Source: Flaccisagitta enflata
Lineage: Eukaryota; Chaetognatha; Sagittoidea; Aphragmophora
NCBI GenBank assembly: GCA_965153355.1
Contig: OZ231127.1
Location: 12,152,001-12,216,000, forward strand
Length of the DNA stretch: 64,000 bases
Reading direction: 5' to 3'
Positions 25,221-37,226 of this stretch are shown piece after piece. The position numbers and the translations under genes were made by a program. Under the pieces are notes generated by a model. The model saw nothing but the letters and a program-made list of their open reading frames with translations, did no database searches and was not told the DNA's origin. Every line of letters begins with the position of its first letter. The first letter of the stretch is position 1.

Positions 25221-25373
25221 GGGCGTGTTTCCAGTGACGACCAAAAACGCGTTTCCTACCACCAAACGTGTTTACTATGTGAACACATATTCATAGATTT
25301 CAATCATCTTACAAAGTTAGTGAGCAAGCCTGTGAACAGAGCGAGCAAAGCGGGCGTAGCGAAGTGCGTCTTT
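25221..25373 (-). mobile_element. MITE, GCTC-rich family, truncated copy
   Basis: GGGCGTGTTTCCAGTGACGA at the left, then AACACATATTCATAGATTTC and GAGCAAAGCGGGCGTAGCG words shared with 6427 and 16258. The far end is missing. Confidence 0.65.
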
Positions 25374-25414
25374 GCCATCTTGGATGGGTTTTAGCTAGTT
25401 TTTTTCAGTTTTTC

Positions 25415-26935
25415 TGACACACATCTCTGGATACTCTCCCAAAGAGAATCGAAAATACCATTTTTTCTGACTGTGCTATTTGTCTTCAGGAACATGGGCT
25501 ACTAAAAACAAAACAAAAAAAATTCATCTGAAATTTTTCATTTATTTCACTTTTTAGGTAAAAAAAATCATTTTTAGCAATCTTTTAAGTGTAATATTAT
25601 TCATGCAGCTTAGAAAATCCTAAAAAATCTTGGAAATGTGTGGCAATAGATAGAATATACATGTTTTTACCCTTCTCAAAGAGATTTTTTTAGATATTTT
25701 ACAGATTAGAGCTTAAAAATGGCCTAGAAATAACAAAATATGACTTTTTTTAGCATTTTTAAGTCTAAATTTGTTCGTACAGCATTTTAACTCCCTAAAA
25801 GTCCTAGAAATATGTAGAAGTAGTCTGAGTTTAATTACTTTTACCCTGAACAATCAGTAATTTTTGAATTTTTTAGGTTTAGAATTTAAAAATAGCTAAA
25901 AATTAGCAAAATATTGTTTTTTTAAGCATTTTCAAGCAAATAATTGTTCATGCAGTGTTATAAATCTTTAAAATTACTGGAAATTTGTGACAATATATAG
26001 AATATCCATTTTTTTATTTTTCACAAAAAGTTTCTTTAGATATTTTGCTTGAAAATGCTAAAAAAAAAAATATTCTGCTTTTTCTAAGCTATTTTTAAGC
26101 TATTTTTGAACTGTAAACAAAAAAGAATCATAAATTACTAATTGTTCAAGGTAAAAGTAATTATACTCAGACTATTACTTCACATTTCTAGGATTTTTTG
26201 GGAGTTAAAATACTGTGTAAAAAAATAAAGACTTAAAAATGCTGAAAAAACCTATATTTACCCATTTTTTGGCCATTTTTAAGCTCTAATTTATAAGATA
26301 TCTAAAAAACTTTTTGTGAAAGGTAAAAACATGTATCTTTTATCTATTGCCACACATTTCTAATATTTTTTTAGATTTAAAAGTCTGCATGAACAATTTT
26401 TTACTTAAAAATGCTAAAAAAACTAATATTTTGCTATTTTTTAGCTATCTTAAAATTCGAAACCTTAAAAAAAATCTAAAATTACTGATTGTTCAGGGTG
26501 AAAGTAATTAAACTCAGACTACCACTATATATTTCTAGGATTTTTCGAGAGTTAAAATGCTATATGAACAAATTTAGACTTAAAAATACTGAAAAAAGCT
26601 ATATTACACCATTTTTAGGCTATTTTTAAGCTCTAATCTGTATGATATCTAAAAAAACTTACTGTGAAAGGTAAAAACATGTACATTCTATGTATTGCCA
26701 CACATTTCCAGTATTTTTTGGGATTTTCTATTCTGCATGAACAATTTTATATTAAAAAAATGCTAAAAATGCCTTTTTTTTACCTAAAAAGTGAAATAAA
26801 TGAAAAAATTTCAGATGAATTTTTTTATTTTTTGTTTTTTTTAGTAGCTAACATGTTCCTGAAGATAAATAGCACAGTCAGAAAAAATGGTATTTTCGAT
26901 TCTCTTTGGGGGGGTATCCAGAGATGTGTGTGGCA
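25415..26935. mobile_element. AT-rich foldback, about 1.5 kb
   Basis: ACACACATCTCTGG (25417-25430) complements CCAGAGATGTGTGT near 26918-26931. The complement continues inwards: AAAGAGAATCGAAAATACCA, TCTGACTGTGCTATTTGTCT, CAGGAACATG, TTCATCTGAAATTTTTCATT. Both arms hold roughly 370-bp subunits with TGTGTGGCAATAGATAGAAT and CTGAACAATCAGTAATTTT words. No transposase frame was found. It could fold into a hairpin of hundreds of base pairs if transcribed. Confidence 0.85.
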
Positions 26936-26944
26936 GGAATGGAA

Positions 26945-27152
26945 TTTTTTGTCGCGTGCTACGCGACTCTACACCCCGCTATGTCGGTCCGTCAGTCGGT
27001 CGGTTGGTCGGTTGGTCGGTCCCCTTTTTACTTTTTCGGCGTTTTTGAGCTTTTTGAGCCTACTGCTCCTGCCCAAATGTTCTTGTGACCTTCTTCAGCA
27101 CTGCTCCTGCCCACCCGCACGCGACTAGGGTAGCCGTGTATCCGGCCTTGTT
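26945..27152 (+). mobile_element. HP element, class A, uninterrupted reference copy
   Basis: GTCGCGTGCTACGCGACTCT head, a GGTCGGTTGGTC tract, GTCCCCTTTTTACTTTTTCG, GAGCTTTTTGAGCCTACTGC, two CACTGCTCCTGCCC-type blocks, tail GCACGCGACTAGGGTAGCCG and end TATCCGGCCTTGTT. It lacks the composite insertion seen at 58208 and 60462, so it serves as the empty site. Confidence 0.92.
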
Positions 27153-27241
27153 CATGATGCGATGTACTTCCTAAAATGCAAAAAATTGCTGCTATTTGAC
27201 ATTGCGCTACGAATCCTGTTAGAAAAATAACTAATGCCGAC

Positions 27242-27262
27242 ATACAAACGCACACAAACACA

Positions 27263-27331
<69 letters not shown>

Positions 27332-27345
27332 GCGCACGCACACGC

Positions 27346-27393
<48 letters not shown>

Positions 27394-27401
27394 CCCCACA
27401 C
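27242..27401. repeat. CA microsatellite just 5' of an exon
   Basis: A CA tract with CACGCG interruptions. It lies about 35 bp before the splice acceptor at 27434. Confidence 0.93.
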
Positions 27402-27434
27402 AACCCCCACACCCCCCCCCCCATACACATACAG

Positions 27435-29949
27435 ATTCCAATCCCCGGCAATTATCCCCGCGGCATTTCTCCAAGAAGCTTGAACATCGACGAAGACAAA
27501 ACCAGTCTCAGGCTCAGCGTCAAGGTAAGCTTTCCTGTACGCAAACCACTTTTAAGAAACTCGGCAATGTAACTACAATTCAGATCAAGTACTATCTAGG
27601 AAAAAAGTTTGGAAGCACTTATGGTTTGTAGTATGTTTTCCCCCTTATGCACTCAAAACTCATATACGCAAAGTAAAGTCAAAATAAAAAAAATCATATT
27701 AACTTAGGATCATATTGTAATAAAAGATCTTTGAAAGATTTGGTATGAATCATGGAGTAAAAGATTCAATGACTTTGTTTATATACAAATCAGTCTCTGA
27801 AAAATTTGGCGGAATTTCCGTGGATTCAAACGACTGTTTCTGCTTGCACCGTCGCTGAAGCTTACTTCAAAGGATACCTGCCGCTACAAAAATACAAACA
27901 TGGTTAGTACTTCCTCATTTGGTAGCTTGCTTAACTAAATGCTTGCTCACTTGCACTGTCGCCGAAGCTTACTTCAAAGGATATCTGCCGCTACAAAAAT
28001 ACAAACATGGTAAGTACTTTCTCATGTGGTAGCTTGCTTAACTAAATGCTTGCTCACTTGCACTGTCGCCGAAGCTTACTTAAAAGGATATCTGCCGCTA
28101 CAAAAATACAAACATGGTAAGTACGTTCTCATGTGGTAGCTTGCTTCACTAAATGCTTGCTCACTTGCACTGTCGCCGAAGCTTAGTTAAAAGGATACCT
28201 GCCGCTACAAAAATACAAACACGGTTAGTACCTTCTTGCTAGGTAGCTTGCTTGCCTTTATGCTTGCTCTCTTGTCTCTTCAGAAATACAAGAATGGTAA
28301 GAACTCGCGTGTTGGCTTGCTTCTTTGCCATTCACTGCATCGACGCTAGTATCATCAAGGAATAAGGATATCAGTCGTACAAAAATTCCATTACAGTAAG
28401 ATCTTGCTTGATGCTTGCTTGTATCCTTGATTTCACTTTTACCGCATGCACTTTTACTATCCATTCAGCTTTGGAATTTCGTGGGTTGATCGACTCAATT
28501 CCGGAAAACAACACTTTGCTCCTTCTGGGAATGGACTACAGAGTAGCCAGGCAAAAGAAACCAGCTACCGCAAATGAATGCTCGGTGCGTATTTTGCTTC
28601 GTTTGTTCGTCGCTTTGTTTGTCGCTTTTTTCGATTGTTCGTTGGTTGGTTCGTTCTTTGGTTTGTTTGTTTGATCATTCATTGGTTTGTCCATTTGTTC
28701 GTTGGTTTGTTGGTTCCTTGGTTCCTTGGTTAGTTCGTTGATTTGTTGATTTGTTGGTCTGTTGGTCTGTTGGTTCATTAATTTTTTCGTTTGTTTGCTC
28801 GTTCGTTTGTTTGTTCGTTTCATTCACTCATTCATTCATTCAGTCATTCAATCATTGATTGATTGATTGATTGATTGATTTATTCATTCATTCATTCATT
28901 CATTCATTCATTCATTCATTCATTCATTCACTCATTCATTTATTCATCCATTCATTCATTCATTCATCCATCCATTCATTCATTCATTCATTCATTCATT
29001 CATTCATTCATTCATTCATTCATTCAATTATTAATCATTTTTTTTATTAATTCATTCATTCATTCATTCATTCATTCATTCATTCATTCATTCATTCATT
29101 CATTCATTCATTCTTCCATTCATCCATTCATTCATTCATTCATTCATTCATTCTTTCATTCATTCATTCATTCATTCATTCATTCATTCATTCATTCATT
29201 CATTCATTCATTCATTCATTCATTCATTCATTCATTCATTCATTCATTCATTCATTCATTCATTCATTCAATCATTCATTCATTCATTTATTCATTTATT
29301 CATTTACTCATTCATTCATCTTATCATTCATTCATTTAGTCATTCAATCCTTCATTCATCTAATCATTCATTCATTTATTCATTTTTTCATTCATTCATT
29401 CATTCATTCATTCATTCATTCATTCATTTATTCATCTATTCATTTATTCATTCATTCATTCATTCATTCATTCATTCATTCATTCATTCATTCATTCATT
29501 CATTCACTCATTCATACATTCAGTCATTCATTCATTGATTGATTCATTCATTCATTCAATCATTCATTTGTTCATTCATTTGCTCATTTATTCATTCATT
29601 CCTTCATTTATTCATTCATTCATTCATTCATTCATTCATTCATTCATTCATTCATTCATTCATTCATTCATTCGTTCATTCATTCATTCATTCATCCAAA
29701 TTTCATCATTCATCCAATCATCCATTCATTGATTCTTTAATTGGCTCAGGTGGCGACATCTCGTGGTCAGCGTCGTTTCGAAGTTATTCTTTTGTTACCT
29801 TTGACAAAATTGGCCAAATTCAATTCCATGTTTTGGCCTCAAAAAGAAGGAATCAAAGTTGGCAAAGTCAAAGATTTGCCATTTGACAACGTCTTTGTCA
29901 AGGTGAGCAACAACAACAACAACAACAACAACAACAACTACAACAACAG

Positions 29950-29982
<33 letters not shown>

Positions 29983-30257
29983 CTACAACAACAGAAACAA
30001 ACAACAACAACAACAACTACAACAACAAACAGAAACAACAACAATAACAACAACAACAACAACAACAACAACAATAACAATAAACAAACAATAATAAATG
30101 AATAAATAAATAAATAACAATAAATAAATAACCAAAACAAAAACAACAAAAACAAATAAACAACAACAAATAAATAACAATAAATAACAAATAACAAATA
30201 ACAACAATTCAACAACAACAACAACAACAAATAACAACAACAACAAAACCCCAACAA

Positions 30258-30307
<50 letters not shown>

Positions 30308-30318
30308 AAACATCAACC

Positions 30319-30391
<73 letters not shown>

Positions 30392-31136
30392 AAACAACAA
30401 CAACAACAACAACAATAACAACAACATTAACAACAACAATCAAGCGGTTTCCTAATCCGGAGTGGTTTTTGTTTTCATCTTTTGATGTTTCAGTCATTCC
30501 ACCAATGGCCTAAGGAGAAATACATCGGGCATTACGTCAAAGATTTGTCTCAAAGTCTTTATCACGACGAAAAATGCTTCCAAAGAAACAAAATCTACGT
30601 CTCTTGTGAGTATTTTCACTTTTCACCTTACAAAGACCAATATGACACATATAGTATTTGAATCAATAACATGAACCATAATTTCGGGAAAGAAGATTGT
30701 GACAAAAATGACGAAAATGAGAATTGACACGATACAGGTTATTGACATGATTCATTTATTTAGAAATAAATGATACTAAACTCCTGATTCCAAGAAATCG
30801 AATGCCATTTGAGAAAATGCTTCTCTCCGTCCTCTTAATCCCCTCTTTCTTCCTCCATCATTTCATTCCCTTCCTGTATCTTTTACTCTGCATCCTTCCT
30901 CTCCTCTTTTTTCTCCTTCTCCTCGTCTTCCAACAGATGCTGGTGGTCATCTTCCGTGGCGTCCAATGCGAAGAGGCGGCAGTCACGAGATTTGGATCCC
31001 TGGCTGCCACAGCAACAGCAACAACAACATCATCGAAAACACCAACATTAACGACCACAACAACGACTCAGTGGATCGATCCACCAAACACCACCCTGGC
31101 GCTTCCATCGGAGATGCAGACAGAATAGACAAACAC
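27435..31136 (+). CDS. Spliced protein-coding gene, six internal exons, family not recognised
   Basis: Exons are 27435-27524, 27794-27902, 28469-28584, 29750-29902, 30494-30605 and 30937-31136. Each is preceded by a pyrimidine-rich CAG and followed by GT (GTAAGC, GTTAGT, GTGCGT, GTGAGC, GTGAGT, GTTAGC). Phases are 0, 1, 0, 0, 1, 0, and the 780 nt join into 260 codons without a stop. The product includes SLKNLAEFPWIQTTVSACTV, LEFRGLIDSIPENNTLLLLG, RRFEVILLLPLTKLAKFNSM and SFHQWPKEKYIGHYVKDLSQ, and ends in an Asn/His/Ser-rich tail. That is folded-domain-like sequence followed by low complexity. Neither start nor stop is visible, so more exons are expected on both sides. The mix of beta-like hydrophobic stretches and spacing faintly recalls a CABIT-type domain (Themis/GAREM), but I would not assign it. 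All introns carry simple repeats or duplications. Confidence 0.72.
27844..28310 (+). repeat. 107-bp tandem repeat of an exon end with its donor
   Basis: Copies start at 27844, 27951, 28058 and 28165, exactly 107 bp apart. A shortened fifth copy lies near 28271-28305. Each holds GAAGCTTACTTCAAAGGATA and CAAAAATACAAACATG followed by GTTAGT or GTAAGT. The first is the real exon end and the rest lie in the intron. From GAAG onward each copy is a 42-nt block that would keep frame. Copy 4 has an in-frame TAG (GCTTAGTTAAAAGG). Confidence 0.9.
28606..29735. repeat. ATTC array with GTTC-type lead, inside an intron
   Basis: Degenerate TTCGTTTG/TTGGTTGG words (28606-28820) precede ATTC units to about 29735, with occasional TTTATTC and CATCC variants. 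The array fills the 1165-bp intron between exons 3 and 4. Confidence 0.95.
29909..30436. repeat. CAA array, inside an intron
   Basis: CAA and AATA units fill the intron 29903-30493. Poly-V/L/N/Q open frames across it are artefacts. Confidence 0.95.
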
Positions 31137-31139
31137 GTT

Positions 31140-32200
31140 AGCATCCATATAGGTCATTATGTAATTATAGGTAATTATGTAATTATAGGTAATTATAGGT
31201 CATTATAGGTAATGATAGGTCATTAAAGGTTCTCATGCAGTTATAGGTCATTATTGGTAATTATTGGTCAGTATGTAATCATAGGTAAATATGGGTCATT
31301 ATAGGTCATTATATGAAATTATAAGTAATTACAGGTGATCTATAGATCATTATGTAATTATCATTGATTTTAGAGTCATGAATAATTATGGAATTAGTAC
31401 GTCATCATGCATTTAAAGGTCATTATTGGTATAATTGTGGAGGTCATTATGTAATTATAGATGATTATGGGTATTAAAAATTAATAATAGCAGATCATTC
31501 TGGGTAATTATAGGTCATTATAAGGTAATTATAGGTAATTATAGATAAGTATAGATAAGTATAGGTAATAAAAGGTCATTATGCAATTATTGGTAATTAT
31601 AGGTAATCATAGGTCATTAAAGGTAATTATAAGTCATTATGTAATTATAAATAATCATAAGTCATTATAGGTAATTATACATAATTAGACAACATAATAG
31701 GTAATTATAAGTCATTATGCAATTATAGGTAATAGCAGGTCGTTATATTTGATGAAAGGTAGTTATAGGTAATTATGGGTAATCATAGGTCATAAAGTAG
31801 TATTATTTCATATGTAATTATAAATAATCACTTGATCTTACACAATATGTAATTATAGGTAATCATAGGTCTTTATAGGTACCTATAGGTCATTATTTAA
31901 TTATGGATAATTATAGGTAATCATAGGTCAATATAGGTAATTATAGGTCATTATGTCATTTTAGGTAATTGTGGGTAATTATGGGTAATCACTTGTCATT
32001 ATAGGCAATTATTGGTCCATGTGCAATTATAGGTAATCATAGGTTTTTATACGTACTTATAGGTCAATATTTGATTATGGGTAATTATAGGTAATTATAG
32101 ATTATTATAGGTCATTATAGGCAATTATAGATTAATAGGTAATTGTAGTCATTAACGTCATTACAGGAAATAACGTACTTATATAATTAGGCGATTATGT
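31140..32200. repeat. Degenerate AGGTAATTAT/AGGTCATTAT array
   Basis: About 1 kb of 10-13 bp words, AGGTAATTAT and AGGTCATTATGTAATTAT. It starts directly after the donor at 31137 and is probably intronic. Every unit contains GGTAA or GGTCA, so pseudo-donors recur throughout. Confidence 0.88.
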
Positions 32201-32529
32201 AAGTAAGTCTCGCACGCGACTTATAGGTGTTGGCCTTGTTATTTATTCTTTATTCTTTTAATAACGCATTCCTCTCCACTTATGACGAATAGATGCTGCA
32301 GCTTACCATTTCTGGCCTTGGTGAAACACGTGGGAAAACATTGGAAAGAAGGATATATTGACGCCTACTGACGTCAGTTAGGGACTTAGCATCACCCAGC
32401 ATAGACTGCTAAAGACAACTCTTAGCGCTGCTCCCTGAAATTTTGCCTGTTGTCCTGTAGTCAATGTAGTGTCGTAGTGAGCACGAATCAAAAAAGACTT
32501 GAAAACGATGATTACATCATCATGTACGC

Positions 32530-32928
<399 letters not shown>

Positions 32929-32936
32929 ATGTACGC

Positions 32937-33361
32937 ATTACGATCAAAGACGCCGGTAGGTATATTTCGTAATTCACGTTACCTTCGCCTGAAAAATGAC
33001 GATCTTATGAATTGAAAAAAAAAGATCTGCTGATTGATATTAGTAATTAAAGGACGAGAGAACATAACGACGATCATTGCTGCTAATTCCATGAAATTTC
33101 TTGCGCTTCGCGTCGCGAATGTCTTCATTTTTCGACGCTGCGCTGGGCCGTCGGTTGGTTCATCGACCTTAGAATTTGGCATTTTACTTCCGGCCCTGTC
33201 CAACGGGGTTCGCCGCGCGTTCGATGTATTGTAGTGAGTCCGGTCCTATTCAGATGCACGAGGGAATTGAGGGATATAAATTACGGATACGGGGCACACC
33301 TCGAAAGGGTGGGTGGCGGTTCAGGCCAGGCAAGTCGACAACAAGATAATCCCTTTTTTTT
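32937..33361. other. No supported gene
   Basis: GC-richer patch at 33090-33240 (CGCTTCGCGTCGCGAATG, CGACGCTGCGCTGGGCC). The frames are short and unsupported. Confidence 0.4.
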
Positions 33362-33789
33362 AGCTTCAAAAAAAATCTTTCTTGTGGCGCCTTTTGAGAA
33401 AAATCCAAAATTGAATTTTTTATCCTTTTATGCAACCAGAATTTTTAGGATTGTTATTTGTTAGAAGATCTTGTTAGATAGCATATTTGAAATCCTTATG
33501 AAATTTCCTTTCATTTGATAGGTCGCACCATATATTTTAAAGAGGCAATAAAATTTTTAGTTTTTCAACCACCGTTACAAAAAATAATTGCAACAGTGGC
33601 TTAAAAACTGAAAATGTGATCTTTTTTTAAAATATATATAGTGCGACCTATCAAATGAAAGGAAATTCTGATATGCTATCTAAAAAGGTTTTCTAACAAC
33701 CCTCTAAAATCTGGGTGCACTATAGGATGAAAACTATCAATTTTGGATTTTTTTTCAAAAAATGCCACAAGAAAAATTTCTTTGAAGCT
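33362..33789. mobile_element. Foldback element, 428 bp
   Basis: AGCTTCAAA at the left complements TTTGAAGCT at the right. Inner complementary pairs are TTTCTTGTGGC/GCCACAAGAAA, AAAATCCAAAATTGA/TCAATTTTGGATTTT and TCATTTGATAGGTCGCAC/GTGCGACCTATCAAATGA. The arms are about 190 bp with a short AT-rich centre. Confidence 0.88.
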
Positions 33790-34227
33790 GGATCCTAGTT
33801 CAGAAAGTCCATCCTGAGTATATAGATAACCAAGCCAAAAATTCAGAGTGATACTAAAAGCCACCTGGCGGTAGTTTGAGCGGATGGTGAATGCATCTTT
33901 AGTCATTTGGACCGTGTTGAAACGAACGAAAGGACAACGCCCGTCGATCAGTCTATAATTACGCAAATTACCGTCGAGATTCATGCTTGACTCGGTATTT
34001 AATTTGATTACCTAACTCTTCATTCTCCAACCATGGCAATTTTTTTTCCATTGAAAATACTCTTTCTTTTAAATTGACTTGAAAAAGAAAAGGTTGGGAG
34101 AAAGAGAGAAAAACAGAAAGAAAGAATTGAAGAAAAAAGAACGAGAGAAAAAAAGAAAAAAGACAGACAGACAGACAGAATGAAGACAGAAAGAAAGACA
34201 GAAAGAAGGAAGAAAATAAAGAAAAAA
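33790..34227. other. No supported gene; GAAA/GACA runs
   Basis: Unique sequence to about 34080, then degenerate AGAAAGA and ACAGACAG runs to 34227. Confidence 0.45.
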
Positions 34228-34352
34228 AACAAGGCCAAGTAGGACAGTAAGGTGCGATGTGTGGATCGTCGAACGAATGCGTTACCAACAGACAGACCAA
34301 CCAACCAACCGACCGACGGACACGGTACGGCCAGTTTTAGAGGTGCTTTGTC
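34228..34352 (-). mobile_element. HP element, class C, hairpin broken
   Basis: AACAAGGCCAAG, AATGCGTTACCAACAGACAG, an ACCGACCGACGGACACGG tract and AGAGGTGCTTTGTC match the class C copy at 7053. The second stem arm is missing. Confidence 0.7.
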
Positions 34353-35602
34353 AAGAGAGTCGGAACTCGGGGAAGACGAATAGAAAGACAGAGAGACAGT
34401 TGGAAAGAGAGACAGTCGTGAAGAGAGACAGACGGAAAGAGAACCAGACAGACAGGTAGCACAAAAGATTCAAAAGACAGTAAAGAAGGTAAGAATTCTG
34501 GAAGCAGCGAGTGGGAGAACAGAGACTGGCTAAAGCAAACAAGAATTCCTTTGGCGGATTTTATTCTTTCGCGAGATATCAAAGCGCTCGGGCGAAGAGA
34601 GAGAGAGAGAAAGAGAGAAAACGGAAAGATTTTAGAAATGACAACGAAATTGATATTGATATGGAAACGTCTGGGAAGAGTCACGTCGGAAAAGAAGTTT
34701 GAAGGGAATTTCTCTCTTAAGAAAGAAAAGGCATTGATATCGATTTTTCACCGTCATCTGCATACGCAACCGCGAAAAAATGACCATGGCGTTTGGGTGC
34801 TTCATAAAGCAAAAGTTGGGAGTATCCTCATTGCTGTCATGCGGGGTTCAACTGTAACTGAACAAATACCACTTAGTTAAAAAAACGCTCCTATCTATTA
34901 ATAGATAAAACAGATACAGTAGATCTCGTCTAGACTTGAGATAACGGGGGCAAGCATTGTGGAAAAACAAATGAGCAGAGGCGATATTGGGATATAGTTG
35001 TCAAGGTTCATTACACTGACTAATGATTACTATGAGCCACACTATGTGTTCTGCTAAGACATCTAAATGTCTTGAGACACCAGAGATACTAAGCTAAATT
35101 TTTGTTTTACCTGTGTGTTTAAGATTACCAGCTGTTTTAATGGGTTTGCTAGGAAGACACACATCATGGCATATGACATTGTAATGCCAAGAAATTCACA
35201 GAGATATGCTGTGAAAAAACATGAGTTAAACAAAATATTCCTAAAAAACTCTCAAAATGTCTATTTTAAAAACGAAAATACATAAATGCGTTCTATAACC
35301 AGCTATCATGGGTAATATCATCACATTGATCTATGTTTCAGTATCACTCTAACACTGTTGTGCTGCTGATCACTCAATCTAAGCAGGAGCTCTATATAAA
35401 ATAATTTCATGTGCCAGAAAGACAAAAAGATTTTCAATAAGTAAGCCAATTTCAGGTCTGTATCAAACGGTTATTTAAATAGGCAAGAAGATTGTTGCTA
35501 AAATGCACTTTTTCATAGGGATTGTGAAACTAAAATAAGCAAAGTTTTTACTCAAACTGATGCCATTTTTAAACGAAAAAAAGTAGCAATACCAGATTAA
35601 AA
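34353..35602. other. No supported gene; two orphan transposon ends
   Basis: Purine runs to about 34630. GCGGGGTTCAACTG at 34841-34854 is a solitary pogo-like right end. AGTAGATCTCGTCTAGACTT and CGGGGGCAAGCATTGTGG near 34919-34965 match the terminus of the TIR element at 54463. The remaining AT-rich sequence shows nothing. Confidence 0.5.
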
Positions 35603-35715
35603 CCAAATGAAAGTACTGTTAAAGAGGCTAAGATATCTAAGATTTTTATTTAAATTTATTGGCTAAGTCCTTCAAAGGTGTCTTTTTTATTGATCAGCGT
35701 GGTTCTATACAACAC

Positions 35716-35808
35716 ACACACACACGCTTGTTATACACACACACACACACACAGTACACACAACACACACAACACACACAACACACTTACATTACATACA
35801 CAACACAC

Positions 35809-35888
<80 letters not shown>

Positions 35889-36096
35889 GACATTTAGAAC
35901 GAGGGAGGATCACAGTTTTTCTCTCCTAGTGCGACCAAAACTACTTCAAGAGATTGCCTTGATTGAAAAGAGATTGCCTTGATTGAACCGTTTGCGACGC
36001 TATGCGACAATCAGTACAGGCCTGATCGTCTTACATAGATATATGTAATATTAACCTACCTGTCAATGTGCATCAAAATGCATAGATATATGTAAT

Positions 36097-36146
<50 letters not shown>
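35716..36146. repeat. CA and TA microsatellites (left duplicate)
   Basis: CA units with CAACACA interruptions occupy 35716-35886. A TA tract at about 36096-36146 is flanked on both sides by the phrase AGATATATGTAATATTAACC and CTGTCAATGTGCATCAAAAT. Confidence 0.92.
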
Positions 36147-36149
<3 letters not shown>

Positions 36150-36283
36150 GATATATGTAATATTAACCTACCTGTCAATGTGCATCAAAATGCGAGCACT
36201 TTAAGTCGGCCAAACAGAAGTTATAATATTTCTTTGTTTTGTAGTAATGTCACTCTAAAATCTAAAAATATCCTGATTTGCAT

Positions 36284-36445
36284 TGTTGAAACATTCATGA
36301 ATTTAGTAAACAATTCCGGTGAGGTATATTTATGTTGAAACATTCATGAATTTAGTAAACAATTCCGGTGGGGAATATTTATAATTACGATATGTCAGGT
36401 GAATAGCAGGCATTTACGACATGACAGGTGAATAGCAGGCATTGT
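36284..36445 (+). repeat. Two local tandem duplications unique to the left copy
   Basis: GTTGAAACATTCATGAATTT through AATTCCGGTG occurs twice (about 36285 and 36334). GACAGGTGAATAGCAGGCATT-type sequence also occurs twice (36394-36443). The right duplicate (47680-47760) has each once. Confidence 0.85.
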
Positions 36446-37040
36446 TCTGCACTGAGATTAGCGCGAAAAAAATCATTTTTTGAGTAAATATTGAATTTTT
36501 GATAAAAAAAAATGGTAAGGGTTTTAAAATTGACCACTCCACATTAATTAAAGAGGGTGAAAAGAAATAACCAACTTTTGCTAAGTGAAGCACCCAACCA
36601 TGGCGTGCACGTGAATTTTTGATCCGTCTGTAACACATTGCTTTTTCGGTCTTTTCAAATCTTTGCATAACTGCTCTGGTCCAATAATAAACAATGACTT
36701 ATTTGGAAAAAAGTCAAAGAGACGAAGTCCCTTCGGTCTTTTTGAGTCCTGCAGAGAAAAAAGCAGTTTCCTTTTGTTTTTGAAGCTGGTTGGAAAGTTG
36801 CTGCATTTTTTCAGGCAAAATGGGACTACGCATGAAATTAACATGGCAAAGAGCTAATTCTCCTCTTTCAGATGGCATAAGCAATTCTGTGCGATCAATA
36901 GTTTTGGAGCTATGATTTTTTAAATCTTTTATATTTTTCATTTTCCTAACGAGAATGAGGTTGGTTGAAGTCTATTTGCATTTTGAAGTAATAAGGTGAT
37001 GATTTGCATCCTGGCAGCATGATCTCTCTCATTTTAACTC

Positions 37041-37226
37041 ATGGGCTGAAGAGCTTTGTTTGTCAGTCATCCATTGATCTGTTGATGCTCTCTGTCATCT
37101 GAAGGAGTAGAAAAGTGGAAAAGCAAAAGCGGTCTTGTTCCTTGTGTGTGGGGGTAGTTGGGGTGTGTGGATGGGGAGGTGTTGAATGCTCTGTCTGCCT
37201 GTCATAGCCATATTGTAACCGTTTTA
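37041..37226 (+). mobile_element. HP element, class B-like, left duplicate, degraded
   Basis: AGCTTTGTTTGTCAGTC, AGTAGAAAAGTGGAAAAGCA, TTGTGTGTGGGGGTAG and ATATTGTAACC blocks match 48369-48557. The hairpin is not recognisable and the tail CCGCAAC has been replaced. Confidence 0.6.

Noticed and set aside
27435-31136. Assignment of the spliced gene to the CABIT (Themis/GAREM) family
   Set aside because: The resemblance is a general pattern of hydrophobic stretches only. I could not point to diagnostic residues without a profile search.
32206-32245. HP fragment (CTCGCACGCGACTTATAGG and GGCCTTGTT)
   Set aside because: Too short to separate from chance. Both words fit the family, but the intervening blocks are missing.
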